Below are positions 8,802 to 17,349 of a stretch of 36,316 nucleotides of DNA, piece after piece. The stretch spans positions 1 through 36,316 of the forward strand of contig CAKZLU010000006.1 in assembly GCA_937127245.1 (NCBI GenBank), written 5' to 3'. Source of the DNA: an uncultured Actinomycetes bacterium. GTDB lineage: Bacteria > Actinomycetota > Geothermincolia > Fen-727 > JACVIW01. The notes under the pieces are model-generated. The model did no database searches, was not told the origin of the DNA, and saw nothing but the letters and a program-made list of their open reading frames with translations. Every line of letters starts with the position of its first letter. Position 1 is the stretch's first letter. Position numbers and translations under genes: made by a program.

Positions 8802-8843
8802 TTTTGAATTCATTCTGTCGGAAAGCGGTGCCGGAGGTTCGGG

Positions 8844-9605
8844 ATGGAAATCAATAACATGCTGTTTTACGAGTTCGCAAGACTCGTCGTCGGTCCCATT
8901 GCTGAGTGGCATTACGGGATCAAGACCGAGGGTAAGGATAATGTTCCGCAGGAGGGAGCGGCGCTTGTTGTGTCCAACCACCGTTCTCTTCTTGACCCGA
9001 TTGTGGTCGGATACTCCATCGATAGATTCGTGAATTTCGCGGCAGCTGCATACTCCTTCAAGATGCCCATCGTAAAGCAGCTTTACTCCTGGGCTGGTGC
9101 TTTTCCTCTTTCGATTTACGGGGGTGAGGAAAGCGACAAGAACATATCGAAAGCGAAAGAACTTTTAAGAAGAGGCGAACTGGTTGGAATTTTTCCGGAG
9201 GGAGTACAGTCATTCTTCAATCCCCACAGGGTCACGAAGATAGCCGCGTTTAAGACGGGATTTGTCAAACTTGCCCTTGAGGAAAGAGTGCCAGTGATTC
9301 CTTGCGCGGTCCTTGCCGAAGAGGAGAGGGAACTCCCGAAGATCCCGGGTTTCCTGGTGAAGTCTTACGTCAAACTTCCCCACGCCGACCAAGGAATAAG
9401 GTTCATAACTTACAGAGGCATAACATGCAGGATTGGAAGACCTATTGACCTTTCTCCTTACTTCGACGAACAGCCCACAAAAGCTTTGATAGACCGCATA
9501 GCCGGAAGGATAAGAAGAATCGTTATAAAATTATATAACGGTGAGGATCTTGAGCGTTTTCTCACCGGGGAGAAAGCGTTTGATTTCGCTAAAGACCCCG
9601 TTTAG
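8844..9605 (+). CDS. PlsC-type phospholipid/glycerol acyltransferase
   Basis: A member of the 1-acyl-sn-glycerol-3-phosphate acyltransferase superfamily, which transfers fatty acyl groups to lysophosphatidate or similar lipids at the membrane. Motif I is NHRSLLDP with His46 and Asp51 as the HX4D pair; motif III is FPEG at 117-120. The 253-residue length is normal. The ATG at 8844 has GGAGG nine bases upstream. A lipase-like gene follows after 30 bases, so the pair may act on the same lipid pool. A second PlsC-family gene lies at 23862; the two differ clearly in sequence, and which is the housekeeping enzyme cannot be told. Confidence 0.9.
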   Translation: MEINNMLFYEFARLVVGPIAEWHYGIKTEGKDNVPQEGAALVVSNHRSLLDPIVVGYSIDRFVNFAAAAYSFKMPIVKQLYSWAGAFPLSIYGGEESDKNISKAKELLRRGELVGIFPEGVQSFFNPHRVTKIAAFKTGFVKLALEERVPVIPCAVLAEEERELPKIPGFLVKSYVKLPHADQGIRFITYRGITCRIGRPIDLSPYFDEQPTKALIDRIAGRIRRIVIKLYNGEDLERFLTGEKAFDFAKDPV

Positions 9606-9634
9606 TTGGTTCAGTCATGCTCTAAAAGGAGTGA

Positions 9635-10465
9635 GTGAATATAGATCGAGTGGATATCGCAGGGAAATACGAAGTGCGTAGCATAGAAAATAACGACCTG
9701 GATGCAGGCGGTAACGGAAACGGTGGGAAAAGGGAAAACATAACCGACGACCAGATAAATCTATCCTGGAAAGAACGCCAGAGAGCGTCGCTGAGGCGCT
9801 ACCCCATCATCTACGTTCCTGGATACGGGGCTCCTCCGCTGCACGGTCTTTATTTCAGGAGCAGGCTCGAGATAGAGGGCTTTGACGTTCACGAGGCAAA
9901 GCTTCCCAACCTGCAACTGGGAGACATACCCAAATCGTCTGCGATTCTCGCTGTTGAGGTACAAAGAGTGCTGGCGAAATTCGGCGCCGAGAAGGTGAAT
10001 ATCGTCGGCCATAGCTTAGGCGGGATAATAACGAGGTATTACCTTCAAAAACTTGGTGGATGGAAATACGTGCACAGAGCGGTTTACCTCGGCACGCCCC
10101 ATAAAGGCGTTTACATCGCGGCGCTGGGCTTCTTCACTAAAGCGGGTCGGCAGCTGCTTCCCAACAGCGATTTCATGAGGGAATTGAACAGCGATCCTGC
10201 AAGATGTCGCAACATAAAATGTCTTTCGATAATAAGCAGGTTCGACGAGATAGTGGTGCCTAAGGATTCGGCCATACTGACATGCGGCTATAACAAGGTT
10301 GTCAACTGGCCCTTAGGGCACTGGGGTCTTGTTTTCTCAAACAAAGCGGTGGGCTGGATCGTTGATTTCTTCGACGGCATATTCGACATAAGAGAAGGCG
10401 CCATAAGCATTACAGAGGAAAGAGCGCATGAATTTGACGAGGGCTGCGTCTCTGTAATCAAGTGA
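9635..10465 (+). CDS. Alpha/beta-hydrolase, triacylglycerol lipase/PGAP1-like
   Basis: The central strand-nucleophile elbow NIVGHSLGGII has Ser127 as the probable nucleophile. It follows an oxyanion segment (YPIIYVPGYGAPPLHGLYF) typical of lipases and PGAP1-like esterases. Later GTPHKG and a C-terminal LGHWGL supply features expected for the lid and the catalytic His region. There is no signal peptide: the first 50 residues are polar and rich in Asn and Gly, so the protein is probably cytoplasmic. The GTG at 9635 follows AAAAGGA at short spacing. Substrate is unknown; linkage to the acyltransferase suggests lipid turnover. Confidence 0.83.
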   Translation: MNIDRVDIAGKYEVRSIENNDLDAGGNGNGGKRENITDDQINLSWKERQRASLRRYPIIYVPGYGAPPLHGLYFRSRLEIEGFDVHEAKLPNLQLGDIPKSSAILAVEVQRVLAKFGAEKVNIVGHSLGGIITRYYLQKLGGWKYVHRAVYLGTPHKGVYIAALGFFTKAGRQLLPNSDFMRELNSDPARCRNIKCLSIISRFDEIVVPKDSAILTCGYNKVVNWPLGHWGLVFSNKAVGWIVDFFDGIFDIREGAISITEERAHEFDEGCVSVIK

Positions 10466-10504
10466 GCGCACTTGGATTTATAAAGACGGATTTTTCCCTG
10501 GCGC

Positions 10505-11302
10505 TCATCCGAGAAAATCGAAAAGAGTCTTGAGAAATTCTTCTCTGCACTGGTTTATAAATCCATGCCCAGCCCCTACAAACTCTACGAGTTTTGCTCC
10601 TGGGATCCTCTCGGCTATAATTCTCGAGTTTTCAGGGGGAATCAGGACGTCTTTGCTGCCGGTTGCCACGAGCGTCGGACAAGATATTTGCGGCAGGCGG
10701 TCACAGGTATTAAACGTAACGGTTGCCATGAATTGCCTCGCCGCGTTCTCATCGGTTATGGGGGCAATCATGTATCGCCTGAGGAAATCATCAAGATAAT
10801 CAGGGTGCTCAAGGAGCCAGTCTTCCGGGAAAAGTAAACTGGAAAATCTTTTGACCCTCTCCTCTAATGTGCCCGAAAGGTCTGTCATTTTCTGAAGCAC
10901 TTCCCTTGAAGCGTAAACCGTTTTATCCCCGCCTGAGAAGGTACAGCACAGTATTAGCTTCTCCACTTTCTCGGGGTAGTTCAAGACAAGTTCCTGGGCA
11001 ATCATTCCACCCATTGAAACTCCCAGCACATGAGCGCGCTCCACATTTAACGCATCCATTAAACCCGCCGTGTCATCGGCGAACTGTTTAATGGAAAAAT
11101 CGCCCGGAGGAGCCTGTGTTCTTCCGGCACCCCGGTTGTCGAAGAGTATCAGGCGGTATTTTTTCGATAGCGCCTCCACTAGTTGAGGGTCCCACCAGTC
11201 CATGTTGGCGGTGAGTCCCATTATCATTACCAGAGGAAAGCCCTCACCTATCATGCGGTAGCATATGTCAATGTCTCCCACTCTGACTTTCTTGTTTTCC
11301 AT
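10505..11302 (-). CDS. Alpha/beta-hydrolase fold protein
   Basis: A 265-residue hydrolase with a complete catalytic triad: Ser96 in LGVSMGGM, Asp218 in GSKDVLIPPENS and His246 in GAGHGF. The fold resembles 3-oxoadipate enol-lactonase and related carboxylesterases, but the substrate cannot be predicted. I chose the ATG at 11302, preceded by GGAGGGGG. A longer frame begins at a TTG at 11362 that overlaps the stop of the flavoprotein gene upstream; the added 20 residues do not look like part of the fold. The two minus-strand genes probably form an operon. The stop faces the lipase gene across 39 bases. Confidence 0.87.
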   Translation of the reverse strand: MENKKVRVGDIDICYRMIGEGFPLVMIMGLTANMDWWDPQLVEALSKKYRLILFDNRGAGRTQAPPGDFSIKQFADDTAGLMDALNVERAHVLGVSMGGMIAQELVLNYPEKVEKLILCCTFSGGDKTVYASREVLQKMTDLSGTLEERVKRFSSLLFPEDWLLEHPDYLDDFLRRYMIAPITDENAARQFMATVTFNTCDRLPQISCPTLVATGSKDVLIPPENSRIIAERIPGAKLVEFVGAGHGFINQCREEFLKTLFDFLG

Positions 11303-11354
11303 TTCCCCCTCCATTAGGACCAAGCCGACGCTTACCCGCTTTCCGCGGTCTTTC

Positions 11355-12071
11355 CTACTCAAGACCCCTTTTTCTTCTCACTTTGTGAAAGAACTCGTTC
11401 ATTTCCTCGCAGAAAGCCCTGTAATCATCAACATACTCCCTGTTAGCCTCGGAGATTGTTTCTTCGAGAATAATTCCTTTTTCCACGATCTCTCCACCCG
11501 CTTTTTCAACGGCGGATAGCTGAGGCTCAAGTTTTTCCGGTTTTGAAGCGAGCAGACTGCTTGCTGGAAAGTAAAATTCTCCGAGCAAGCGCGCCCGTAT
11601 GTTTTCACAAATCCTTCTAAACGTAAGACTTATCGCCTCGAAGTGCTCTCTTTCAGGGAACCCGCAGGTGGAAATGGTTACCGCTTTGAGATCACGGTCC
11701 GCAACCCTCGGGTGATAGCTTCTGGTTCCCTCGAACTCAAAGAAAGGTTCGCTTATTGACATGAATCGGTCAAACATTTTTTTCATCTGGCTGGTCATGC
11801 TGTCAACGTAGACCGGGCTTGCAAAAACATATACGTCAGCTTCTTTCATCCGCTTGAAGATTTCAGGCATGTCGTCATTGTGGCGGCATACGCCAGGGGT
11901 CTCGAGCCAGCATTTCAGACAGCCGACGCATGGAGCTATTTTCATTTTCGCGGGGTAGATTACCTCAGTTTCCCCTCCGGCATTCTGCGCACCCTTTAGA
12001 AAGCGCTTCACAACAATATTCGTAAAACCTTCTTCTGCCCGCGGGCTTCCATTGATGGCAAGTATTTTCAT
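11355..12071 (-). CDS. NADPH-dependent FMN reductase, iron-sulfur flavoprotein (Isf)-like
   Basis: A flavodoxin-fold protein of 238 residues. The N-terminal ILAINGSPRAEEGFT is the FMN phosphate-binding loop. Four cysteines follow in a compact arrangement, Cys48-x2-Cys51-x2-Cys54-x7-Cys62, matching the CX2CX2CX4-7C motif that binds [4Fe-4S] in archaeal and anaerobe Isf proteins. FASPVYVDSMTSQMKKMFDR is the usual flavin-contact region. Isf proteins handle oxygen or peroxide in anaerobes; that role is inferred here. The ATG at 12071 has AAAGGAG upstream. Confidence 0.88.
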   Translation of the reverse strand: MKILAINGSPRAEEGFTNIVVKRFLKGAQNAGGETEVIYPAKMKIAPCVGCLKCWLETPGVCRHNDDMPEIFKRMKEADVYVFASPVYVDSMTSQMKKMFDRFMSISEPFFEFEGTRSYHPRVADRDLKAVTISTCGFPEREHFEAISLTFRRICENIRARLLGEFYFPASSLLASKPEKLEPQLSAVEKAGGEIVEKGIILEETISEANREYVDDYRAFCEEMNEFFHKVRRKRGLE

Positions 12072-12345
12072 TTTTCTCCTTTCGTTTTATCCAAGTTCTT
12101 ATCCTCATTGTCTGATCATTGACAAAGGTAATCTCATGATCCCCTTTCATGACTACACATCATATATTTTAGTGCTATTCACTCTGATTGTTCTCTTTCT
12201 CGCCTTATCGAATGAGGCGATGTAAGGTCGGCTAATATTACCGTCGAAAAATAAGTTGTTTGACCTCGTCCCGTCGGCTCTGGTGTCGCTTGACCTTCAG
12301 ACAGCGCATACGGAAAAGCTGCTGCATTTCGGCATTGTTTATCTC

Positions 12346-14877
12346 CTAATTTACCCATTTGTAGAAGAGCTTCTTCGTGATCTCTGCCGCTGCGACGTAG
12401 CTGACGAGTATCCCGAACAGGAGTGCGTGGAATAAAGCCGGAACGGGCTTGAACCCGAGAAGACCGGCGAGGGGCGTGTATGGGATGGCTATCGTCACAG
12501 CCGCGACCAGGATGGTCATGCCCAGGAGGTACCTGCTCGGCATGCTCTTGAAAAACGATTGCCTTGTTCTTATGACGAGCACGATCATCGACGCAGACAC
12601 CACAGACTCCAAGAACCAGCCGGTACGGAAGTGAATCACGTTTGCGTTGAGGACCCACAGCAGCACAGCGAAGGTGGCGTAGTCGAAGACCGAACTGAGG
12701 AGCCCAAACGCGAGCATGAACTTCCGGATGAACGATATTTCCATGCGGCGAGGTTTCTCTATCATCCCAAGGTCCACGGAATCAGTGGCGATCGTCATCT
12801 CGGGCAGGTCGGTGAGCAGGTTGGTAAGAAGGACCTGCCCGGGCAGGAGGGGGAGGAACTTCAAAAACAGAGACGCGCCTGCCATGCTAAACATGTTCCC
12901 GAAATTCGCGCTGGTTGCCATGAAGACGTACTTCATTGTATTGGCGAATGTGGCCCGCCCCTCGCGCACGCCGTCAGCGAGCACCCAAAGGTCCTTCTCG
13001 AGCAGTACGAAATCCGCTGCTTCCTTTGCCACATCAACCGCAGTGTCGACCGACAGGGAGACATCTGCAGCATGAAGGGCGGGGGCGTCGTTGATGCCGT
13101 CGCCCATATAGCCTACAGTATGTCCTGCTTTGATGAGAGACCTGACAATCCGTTCCTTCTGGCTCGGTTCCACCTCGGCGAAGATGTTTATATCAGCAGA
13201 GTGCCTTGAGAGCGCCGCATCGCTCATCGAGTTGATCTCGGACCCTGTCAGTACGTCAAATCTTTGAAGACCTACTTGCCGACCTACGCTTTCTGCCACA
13301 AGCCTGTTGTCGCCGGTGATTATCTTGAGCGATATTCCAAGTCTCGCGAGTTCCTTCAAGGTCTTTTCGATACCAGCCTTGGGCGGGTCGAACAAAGTGA
13401 TTATGCCGAGGAATACAAGACCCCGCTCGTCAGCCTGTGTGACAGGGAGTCCTGAATCTATCTCCTTGTAAGCGACCCCCAGCGTCCTTATTCCCTGCTG
13501 TCCAAGCTCCTCGTAGCGTCGGATTATCGCGTCCCGATACCCCGCCAGGTCGTCGACGCTCCCCCCGGGTTTTTCCACGCTCTCGCACACCTCAAGAACC
13601 CTGTCAGTCGCGCCCTTTGTGATGAGGAATGCGCCGTCGCCGTTCCGAACAGCAACAGTGAGTCGCCTGCGTTTGAAATCGTAGGGGACCTCGTCGAGCT
13701 TCTCATAGCCGGAGACTTCAGTGCTGCTCTCCCGAATCGCTTCGTCTATGGGGTTGACGAAACCCGTCTGGAACACGGAGTTAAGCGAAGCGAGGAGCTT
13801 GACTCTTGCGCTCTCGTTTCCCTCGATGTCCTCGGCTGACCGCAAGCTGACTTTGCCCTCGGTAAGCGTCCCCGTCTTGTCACAACAGAATACATCCATG
13901 CTACCGAGGTTCTCGATGGAAGCGAGCCTCTTTACTATCACCTTTCGGTTCGCCATCGTCTTTGCGCCCTTGGAGAGGTTGATAGTGATTATCGCTGGAA
14001 GAAGCTGAGGTGTCAGGCCTACCGCGAGCGCCAGCGAAAAAAGGAACGAATCCAGCGGGGGCTTCTTCAGGTAGATGTTGACTGCGAAGATGACGATGAC
14101 CAATAGGAGCGTTATCTCGACGAGGAAGTAGCCAAACCGCCGTATCCCCCGCTCGAACTCCGTCTCCTCCGGTCTTTCCTTGAGCCTCAGTGATATCTTA
14201 CCGAATTCCGTGGTCAGACCGGTGCGCACCGCCAGGGCAGTCCCCTCTCCGCTCACCACGTGTGTCCCCATGAAGAGCACGTTGGTCCTCTCCGCCAGAG
14301 GCGCATCCTCCATCACTACGCCTGTTTCCTTCTCCACTGGGAATGTCTCGCCCGTGAGCATAGCCTCATCAACGTAGAGGTGTTTGGAGTAGAGGATGCG
14401 TGAGTCGGCTGGCACGACCGAACCAGCCGAAACCCGGATGATGTCTCCTGGCACAACTTCCTCGACTGGCACTTCTCCCTCGTGCCTGTCCCTTACGACC
14501 ACAGATCTGACTTTCACTACCTCGAGAAGCCTCGCTACCGCGCCTTGTGCGCCCTTTTCCTGCCAGAAGCCGAGGAGCCCGCTGAAAAGTACGATGACGA
14601 GGATTATCGTAGCGTCGGTTCTGTCACCTACGAATAGCGATACTACCGCCGCAGCGATGAGTATGAGTATTATGGGGCTTTTGAACTGACCGAGCAGCAA
14701 CGAGATGGTGCTCTTTTTCATAGAGGCGCGAACCGTGTTCTCTCCGTACTGCCCCAGCCTCTTGAGTGCTTCCTCAGTTGTCAAACCATGGTCACTGGAG
14801 CCGAGCGATTCCATAAGCTGCCCGGCCTCTGAGTTCCAGTAGTGGCGCTGCGGGTCAGATGCGTCTCTCGCCGTCAA
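12346..14877 (-). CDS. mgtA: Magnesium-translocating P-type ATPase (MgtA/MgtB type)
   Basis: A P-type ATPase of 843 residues that imports cations, most likely Mg2+, across the inner membrane. The actuator motif LTGET lies at about 175-178, the phosphorylation site DKTGTLTEG at Asp333, and the hinge motif GDGINDAPAL about 200 residues further on. The M4 region reads LAVGLTPQLLPAI, as in the MgtA/B group. The segment SANFGNMFSM followed by LPGQVLLTNLLTD is also characteristic of that group, not of Ca2+ or heavy-metal pumps. The start is a TTG at 14877 with AGGAGGG correctly spaced; no ATG is similarly placed. No M-box-like leader was recognised upstream. Confidence 0.92.
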   Translation of the reverse strand: MTARDASDPQRHYWNSEAGQLMESLGSSDHGLTTEEALKRLGQYGENTVRASMKKSTISLLLGQFKSPIILILIAAAVVSLFVGDRTDATIILVIVLFSGLLGFWQEKGAQGAVARLLEVVKVRSVVVRDRHEGEVPVEEVVPGDIIRVSAGSVVPADSRILYSKHLYVDEAMLTGETFPVEKETGVVMEDAPLAERTNVLFMGTHVVSGEGTALAVRTGLTTEFGKISLRLKERPEETEFERGIRRFGYFLVEITLLLVIVIFAVNIYLKKPPLDSFLFSLALAVGLTPQLLPAIITINLSKGAKTMANRKVIVKRLASIENLGSMDVFCCDKTGTLTEGKVSLRSAEDIEGNESARVKLLASLNSVFQTGFVNPIDEAIRESSTEVSGYEKLDEVPYDFKRRRLTVAVRNGDGAFLITKGATDRVLEVCESVEKPGGSVDDLAGYRDAIIRRYEELGQQGIRTLGVAYKEIDSGLPVTQADERGLVFLGIITLFDPPKAGIEKTLKELARLGISLKIITGDNRLVAESVGRQVGLQRFDVLTGSEINSMSDAALSRHSADINIFAEVEPSQKERIVRSLIKAGHTVGYMGDGINDAPALHAADVSLSVDTAVDVAKEAADFVLLEKDLWVLADGVREGRATFANTMKYVFMATSANFGNMFSMAGASLFLKFLPLLPGQVLLTNLLTDLPEMTIATDSVDLGMIEKPRRMEISFIRKFMLAFGLLSSVFDYATFAVLLWVLNANVIHFRTGWFLESVVSASMIVLVIRTRQSFFKSMPSRYLLGMTILVAAVTIAIPYTPLAGLLGFKPVPALFHALLFGILVSYVAAAEITKKLFYKWVN

Positions 14878-14895
14878 TTGCCCTCCTGGTCCAGT

Positions 14896-15036
14896 CTTGA
14901 GTGTGTTTTATTCACTGACAAGCCCCGAGAACCCGCCACCCACCCGTTTAGGCTAACTCACCTTGAGTCTCAAGTTTCTTGTACAAAGACAGCGCCTACA
15001 GTCCAGATACTGGTCTCGGAGCCCGCGTACTTGAGT
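14896..15036. promoter_or_regulatory. Three CTTGAGT heptamers upstream of the magnesium ATPase
   Basis: CTTGAGT occurs at 14896-14902, 14962-14968 and 15030-15036, steps of 66 and 68 bases. The middle copy is part of a perfect palindrome, CTTGAGTCTCAAG (14962-14974). On the minus strand TTGAGA and TAAACG are separated by 17 bases there, a weak promoter match. These could be operator sites, or chance. Confidence 0.3.
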
Positions 15037-15131
15037 GAACCCATGTTTAACGTGTGATATGTCACTACTCTGAGATGCATTGACTCTTACTTGTCGTGCG
15101 CCTGATTCTACCATTTTTCAGGGAACGGATA

Positions 15132-15160
15132 TTGAGAGTCGCCGCTGGAGGTGATTAAAT
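15132..15160 (+). promoter_or_regulatory. Candidate promoter of tRNA-Gly
   Basis: TTGAGA (15132-15137) and TTAAAT (15155-15160) are 17 bases apart, each matching four of six sigma-70 consensus bases. The predicted start is about 12 bases before the tRNA. Confidence 0.45.
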
Positions 15161-15178
15161 ATATGTCGGATATCTCAA

Positions 15179-15254
15179 GCGGGAGTAGCTCAGTTGGCAG
15201 AGCGAGAGCCTTCCAAGCTCTAGGTCGCGGGTTCGACCCCCGTCTCCCGCTCCA
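15179..15254 (+). tRNA. tRNA-Gly (anticodon TCC)
   Basis: The acceptor stem GCGGGAG pairs with CTCCCGC, followed by discriminator T and an encoded CCA (15252-15254). The D arm GCTC-AGTTGGCA-GAGC is complete. The anticodon stem AGAGC/GCTCT closes the loop CTTCCAA, giving TCC. The T arm GCGGGTTCGACCCCCGT is intact. Total length is 76 bases. Confidence 0.97.
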
Positions 15255-15479
15255 GATTTGTAACGACTTTCGGTATTTATTCAAGAGAGAAAATCGCGCC
15301 TCAATCATAATGTTTTTGAGTTGAACGCTTCCTGTATTCTCAAACCCCTTTGGTCTCTTTTCACTCCGCCTGCCAAGGTAACACGGGAATAAGTGCGTGA
15401 AATTTCCCCCAGTATGAAGCATGTGATAGCCTAAATCTGGGGGTCTTCCAAAATCCAGTTTAGAGCAAGGAGGCGGAAA

Positions 15480-16628
15480 ATGTATTTCTACCAGACGACA
15501 CCGAAAATGTGGTTTGGTCCGGGCGCTTTGAATGTATTACCTGTTGAAGTCTCTAAGGCGTCTTGCTCAAAGTGTCTGGTGGTCGTTGGACCTAATGTGA
15601 AGCGGGTTGGCTATGCTGAAAGAGCGGCGCAGTTGATAGAGTCTGCTGGGGCTAAATGTGAGATTGTCTCTGACGTTGAGCCGGAACCCTCGCTCGATAC
15701 GGCGGAAAGGGTTGCCGGACGGGCTAAACGGCTTGACGCAGACCTGGTTGTTGGGATCGGCGGGGGCTCAAGCCTTGACATAGCCAAAGTCGTATCGGTG
15801 CTTGCGGGAAGCGATGTTGCGCTTGAATCTATTCTTGGAATCGACAATGTGCCAGGTCCAGGGATTAGGTGCATCTTGGTACCAACTACGGCGGGCACGG
15901 GAACGGAGATGACCCCTGTGGCCGTTCTGGTGGACAGGGTAAATGGTGTTAAGAAGGTGATTACAAGCACTTATATATATCCCGATGTTGCGATACTGGA
16001 TTCGGAGCTAACCCTAAGCCTTCCTGCGAACCCGACCGCCTACTCGGGTGTGGACGCACTCACGCATGCGCTTGAGGCTTATACAGCGAAAAGAAGGAAT
16101 CCGATGACTGACATATGCGCTGCTGAAGCCCTAAGGCTTATTGGGGAAAACCTAAGGTCGGTCTGCGAAAACGGGGATGACCTTCAAGCGCGGGATAGAA
16201 TGCTCTTTGCCAGCATGCTTGCCGGAAAGGCTTTTGGCAACGCCGGCGTGACCGCCGTTCACGCTCTCGCGCATGTAGCCGGCGCCAGGTTCGATATCCC
16301 GCACGGAATCGCCAATGCGATAATGCTCCCCCACGTCGTGGAGTTCAACATAGAAGCGGATCCTGCTCGATTTATGGGGGTTACCGGCTTACTGGGTGTG
16401 GAAGTAGAAGGGAAAGACCCGGATTATGGTGCTCGCAAGCTGATTAAAGCCATCAGGGAACTGATTTCGGGTATCGGTTTGCCTGTCCGTCTTTCAGAGT
16501 TCGGGGTTGAAGAGAAAGACATACCAGGGATGGCGGCATCAGCGTTGGAGGATGTTCAAGTCATGTCAAACAACCCGCGAGAGGTAAGCCTCGAGGATGC
16601 TCAAAAGCTTTACCGCAAAGCGTTGTAG
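15480..16628 (+). CDS. Iron-containing alcohol dehydrogenase
   Basis: A group III (Fe2+-dependent) alcohol dehydrogenase of 382 residues that interconverts alcohols and aldehydes or ketones with NAD(P). The nucleotide-binding GIGGGSSLDIAK is near residue 95, followed by PTTAGTGTEMTP. Metal ligands can be placed at Asp192 and His196 (DALTHALEAY), His261 and His275 (HALAHVAGARFDIPHG), spaced as in FucO-like enzymes. AAGGAGG precedes the ATG at 15480. It could feed aldehydes to the AOR in this window or remove them, but the two genes are far apart and no link is shown. Confidence 0.93.
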   Translation: MYFYQTTPKMWFGPGALNVLPVEVSKASCSKCLVVVGPNVKRVGYAERAAQLIESAGAKCEIVSDVEPEPSLDTAERVAGRAKRLDADLVVGIGGGSSLDIAKVVSVLAGSDVALESILGIDNVPGPGIRCILVPTTAGTGTEMTPVAVLVDRVNGVKKVITSTYIYPDVAILDSELTLSLPANPTAYSGVDALTHALEAYTAKRRNPMTDICAAEALRLIGENLRSVCENGDDLQARDRMLFASMLAGKAFGNAGVTAVHALAHVAGARFDIPHGIANAIMLPHVVEFNIEADPARFMGVTGLLGVEVEGKDPDYGARKLIKAIRELISGIGLPVRLSEFGVEEKDIPGMAASALEDVQVMSNNPREVSLEDAQKLYRKAL

Positions 16629-16856
16629 TCATCTGTCCCGGTCAATTCCGCTATCAATGCGCAAATAGGACAGCTTTCTGCCTCTCTTTAGAAAGCCCAT
16701 GAAAGGCTCCTATAACCTATTTTTTGAAATCTGGGAGTCTTGTGGGGAAATCGGAGTTGACTGCTTCCTCGTTCAGGGATGATGAACATGAACTATACGT
16801 GTTTGTCATTTCTCGGATTAAAGGTAGGCAAATTTGCTTTTGCGAAACTCACCTGC

Positions 16857-17204
16857 TTACCCCGCCATATTCACGAAAGACAAAGCGTTTGCGAAATTTC
16901 CTTTTATTTTTAGCTTACCTGAGCCTATTGTCGAGTAAATGTCCAGTTCATTTTCTGAAAGCATTGTTCTTACCGCGGTATCAGCGTCGCACCAGAGCAG
17001 TTCAGTATCAGGCTTATTGCACGCCCCGGGACGCGAAAGGACAAATCCCTTTCTCACGTAATAAGTATGAGCGGTGCCTTCTTTTTCTGAGCGGATGACA
17101 AGCGTGAATTCCTTGTCCTTATGCTCTTGTCGAAAGCCCCTGCTAAAAAGGGATTGAAATCCAAGTTTCAAACCCAGTACGGCAAGCAATAGGGATAACT
17201 TCAT
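16857..17204 (-). CDS. SCP2-like sterol/lipid carrier domain protein
   Basis: A 115-residue protein. After a hydrophobic N terminus (LSLLLAVLGLKLGFQSLF) it has a single domain whose end resembles the SCP2 sterol-transfer fold: a WCDADTAVRTML segment, then LDIYSTIGSGKLKIKGNFAN, as in bacterial stand-alone SCP2 proteins. Such domains bind lipids or acyl chains in a hydrophobic tunnel; the ligand here is unknown. GGAGGCGGT directly precedes the ATG at 17204, supporting a real gene. It lies downstream of the PLP decarboxylase-like gene on the same strand. Confidence 0.7.
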   Translation of the reverse strand: MKLSLLLAVLGLKLGFQSLFSRGFRQEHKDKEFTLVIRSEKEGTAHTYYVRKGFVLSRPGACNKPDTELLWCDADTAVRTMLSENELDIYSTIGSGKLKIKGNFANALSFVNMAG

Positions 17205-17349
17205 ACCGCCTCCACTCTCGAAAGTTTATGTCGTTTTGACGGCCCGTATATATGGGCATTCTCACAAATTCCCTGACTATGTTTTGACCCCCTCGTCCCT
17301 TTGGCAAAAATTGAAAGCGCTGTCAAATATCTGGACGTCCGACTTGATT

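Noticed and set aside
8685-8981. 98-codon minus-strand frame across tRNA-Pro
   Set aside because: Its apparent conserved peptide comes from reading the tRNA backwards, a known annotation artefact; no ribosome site.
10463-10507. Inverted repeat TGAGCGC/GCGCTCA between convergent genes
   Set aside because: The arms are only seven bases, 31 bases apart, and contain both stop codons; no T-run follows, so it is not a convincing terminator.
12559-13209. 216-codon plus-strand frame
   Set aside because: Antisense shadow of the P-type ATPase gene, whose motifs are all intact.
14878-15060. M-box magnesium riboswitch before the Mg ATPase
   Set aside because: I could not find the conserved M-box core; only a short GGTGAG is shared.
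15108-15422. 104-codon minus-strand frame across tRNA-Gly
   Set aside because: Same tRNA antisense artefact.
16673-16696. GCTTTC/GAAAGC inverted repeat after the alcohol dehydrogenase gene
   Set aside because: Six-base arms around a 12-base loop with no T-tract; too weak for a terminator call.
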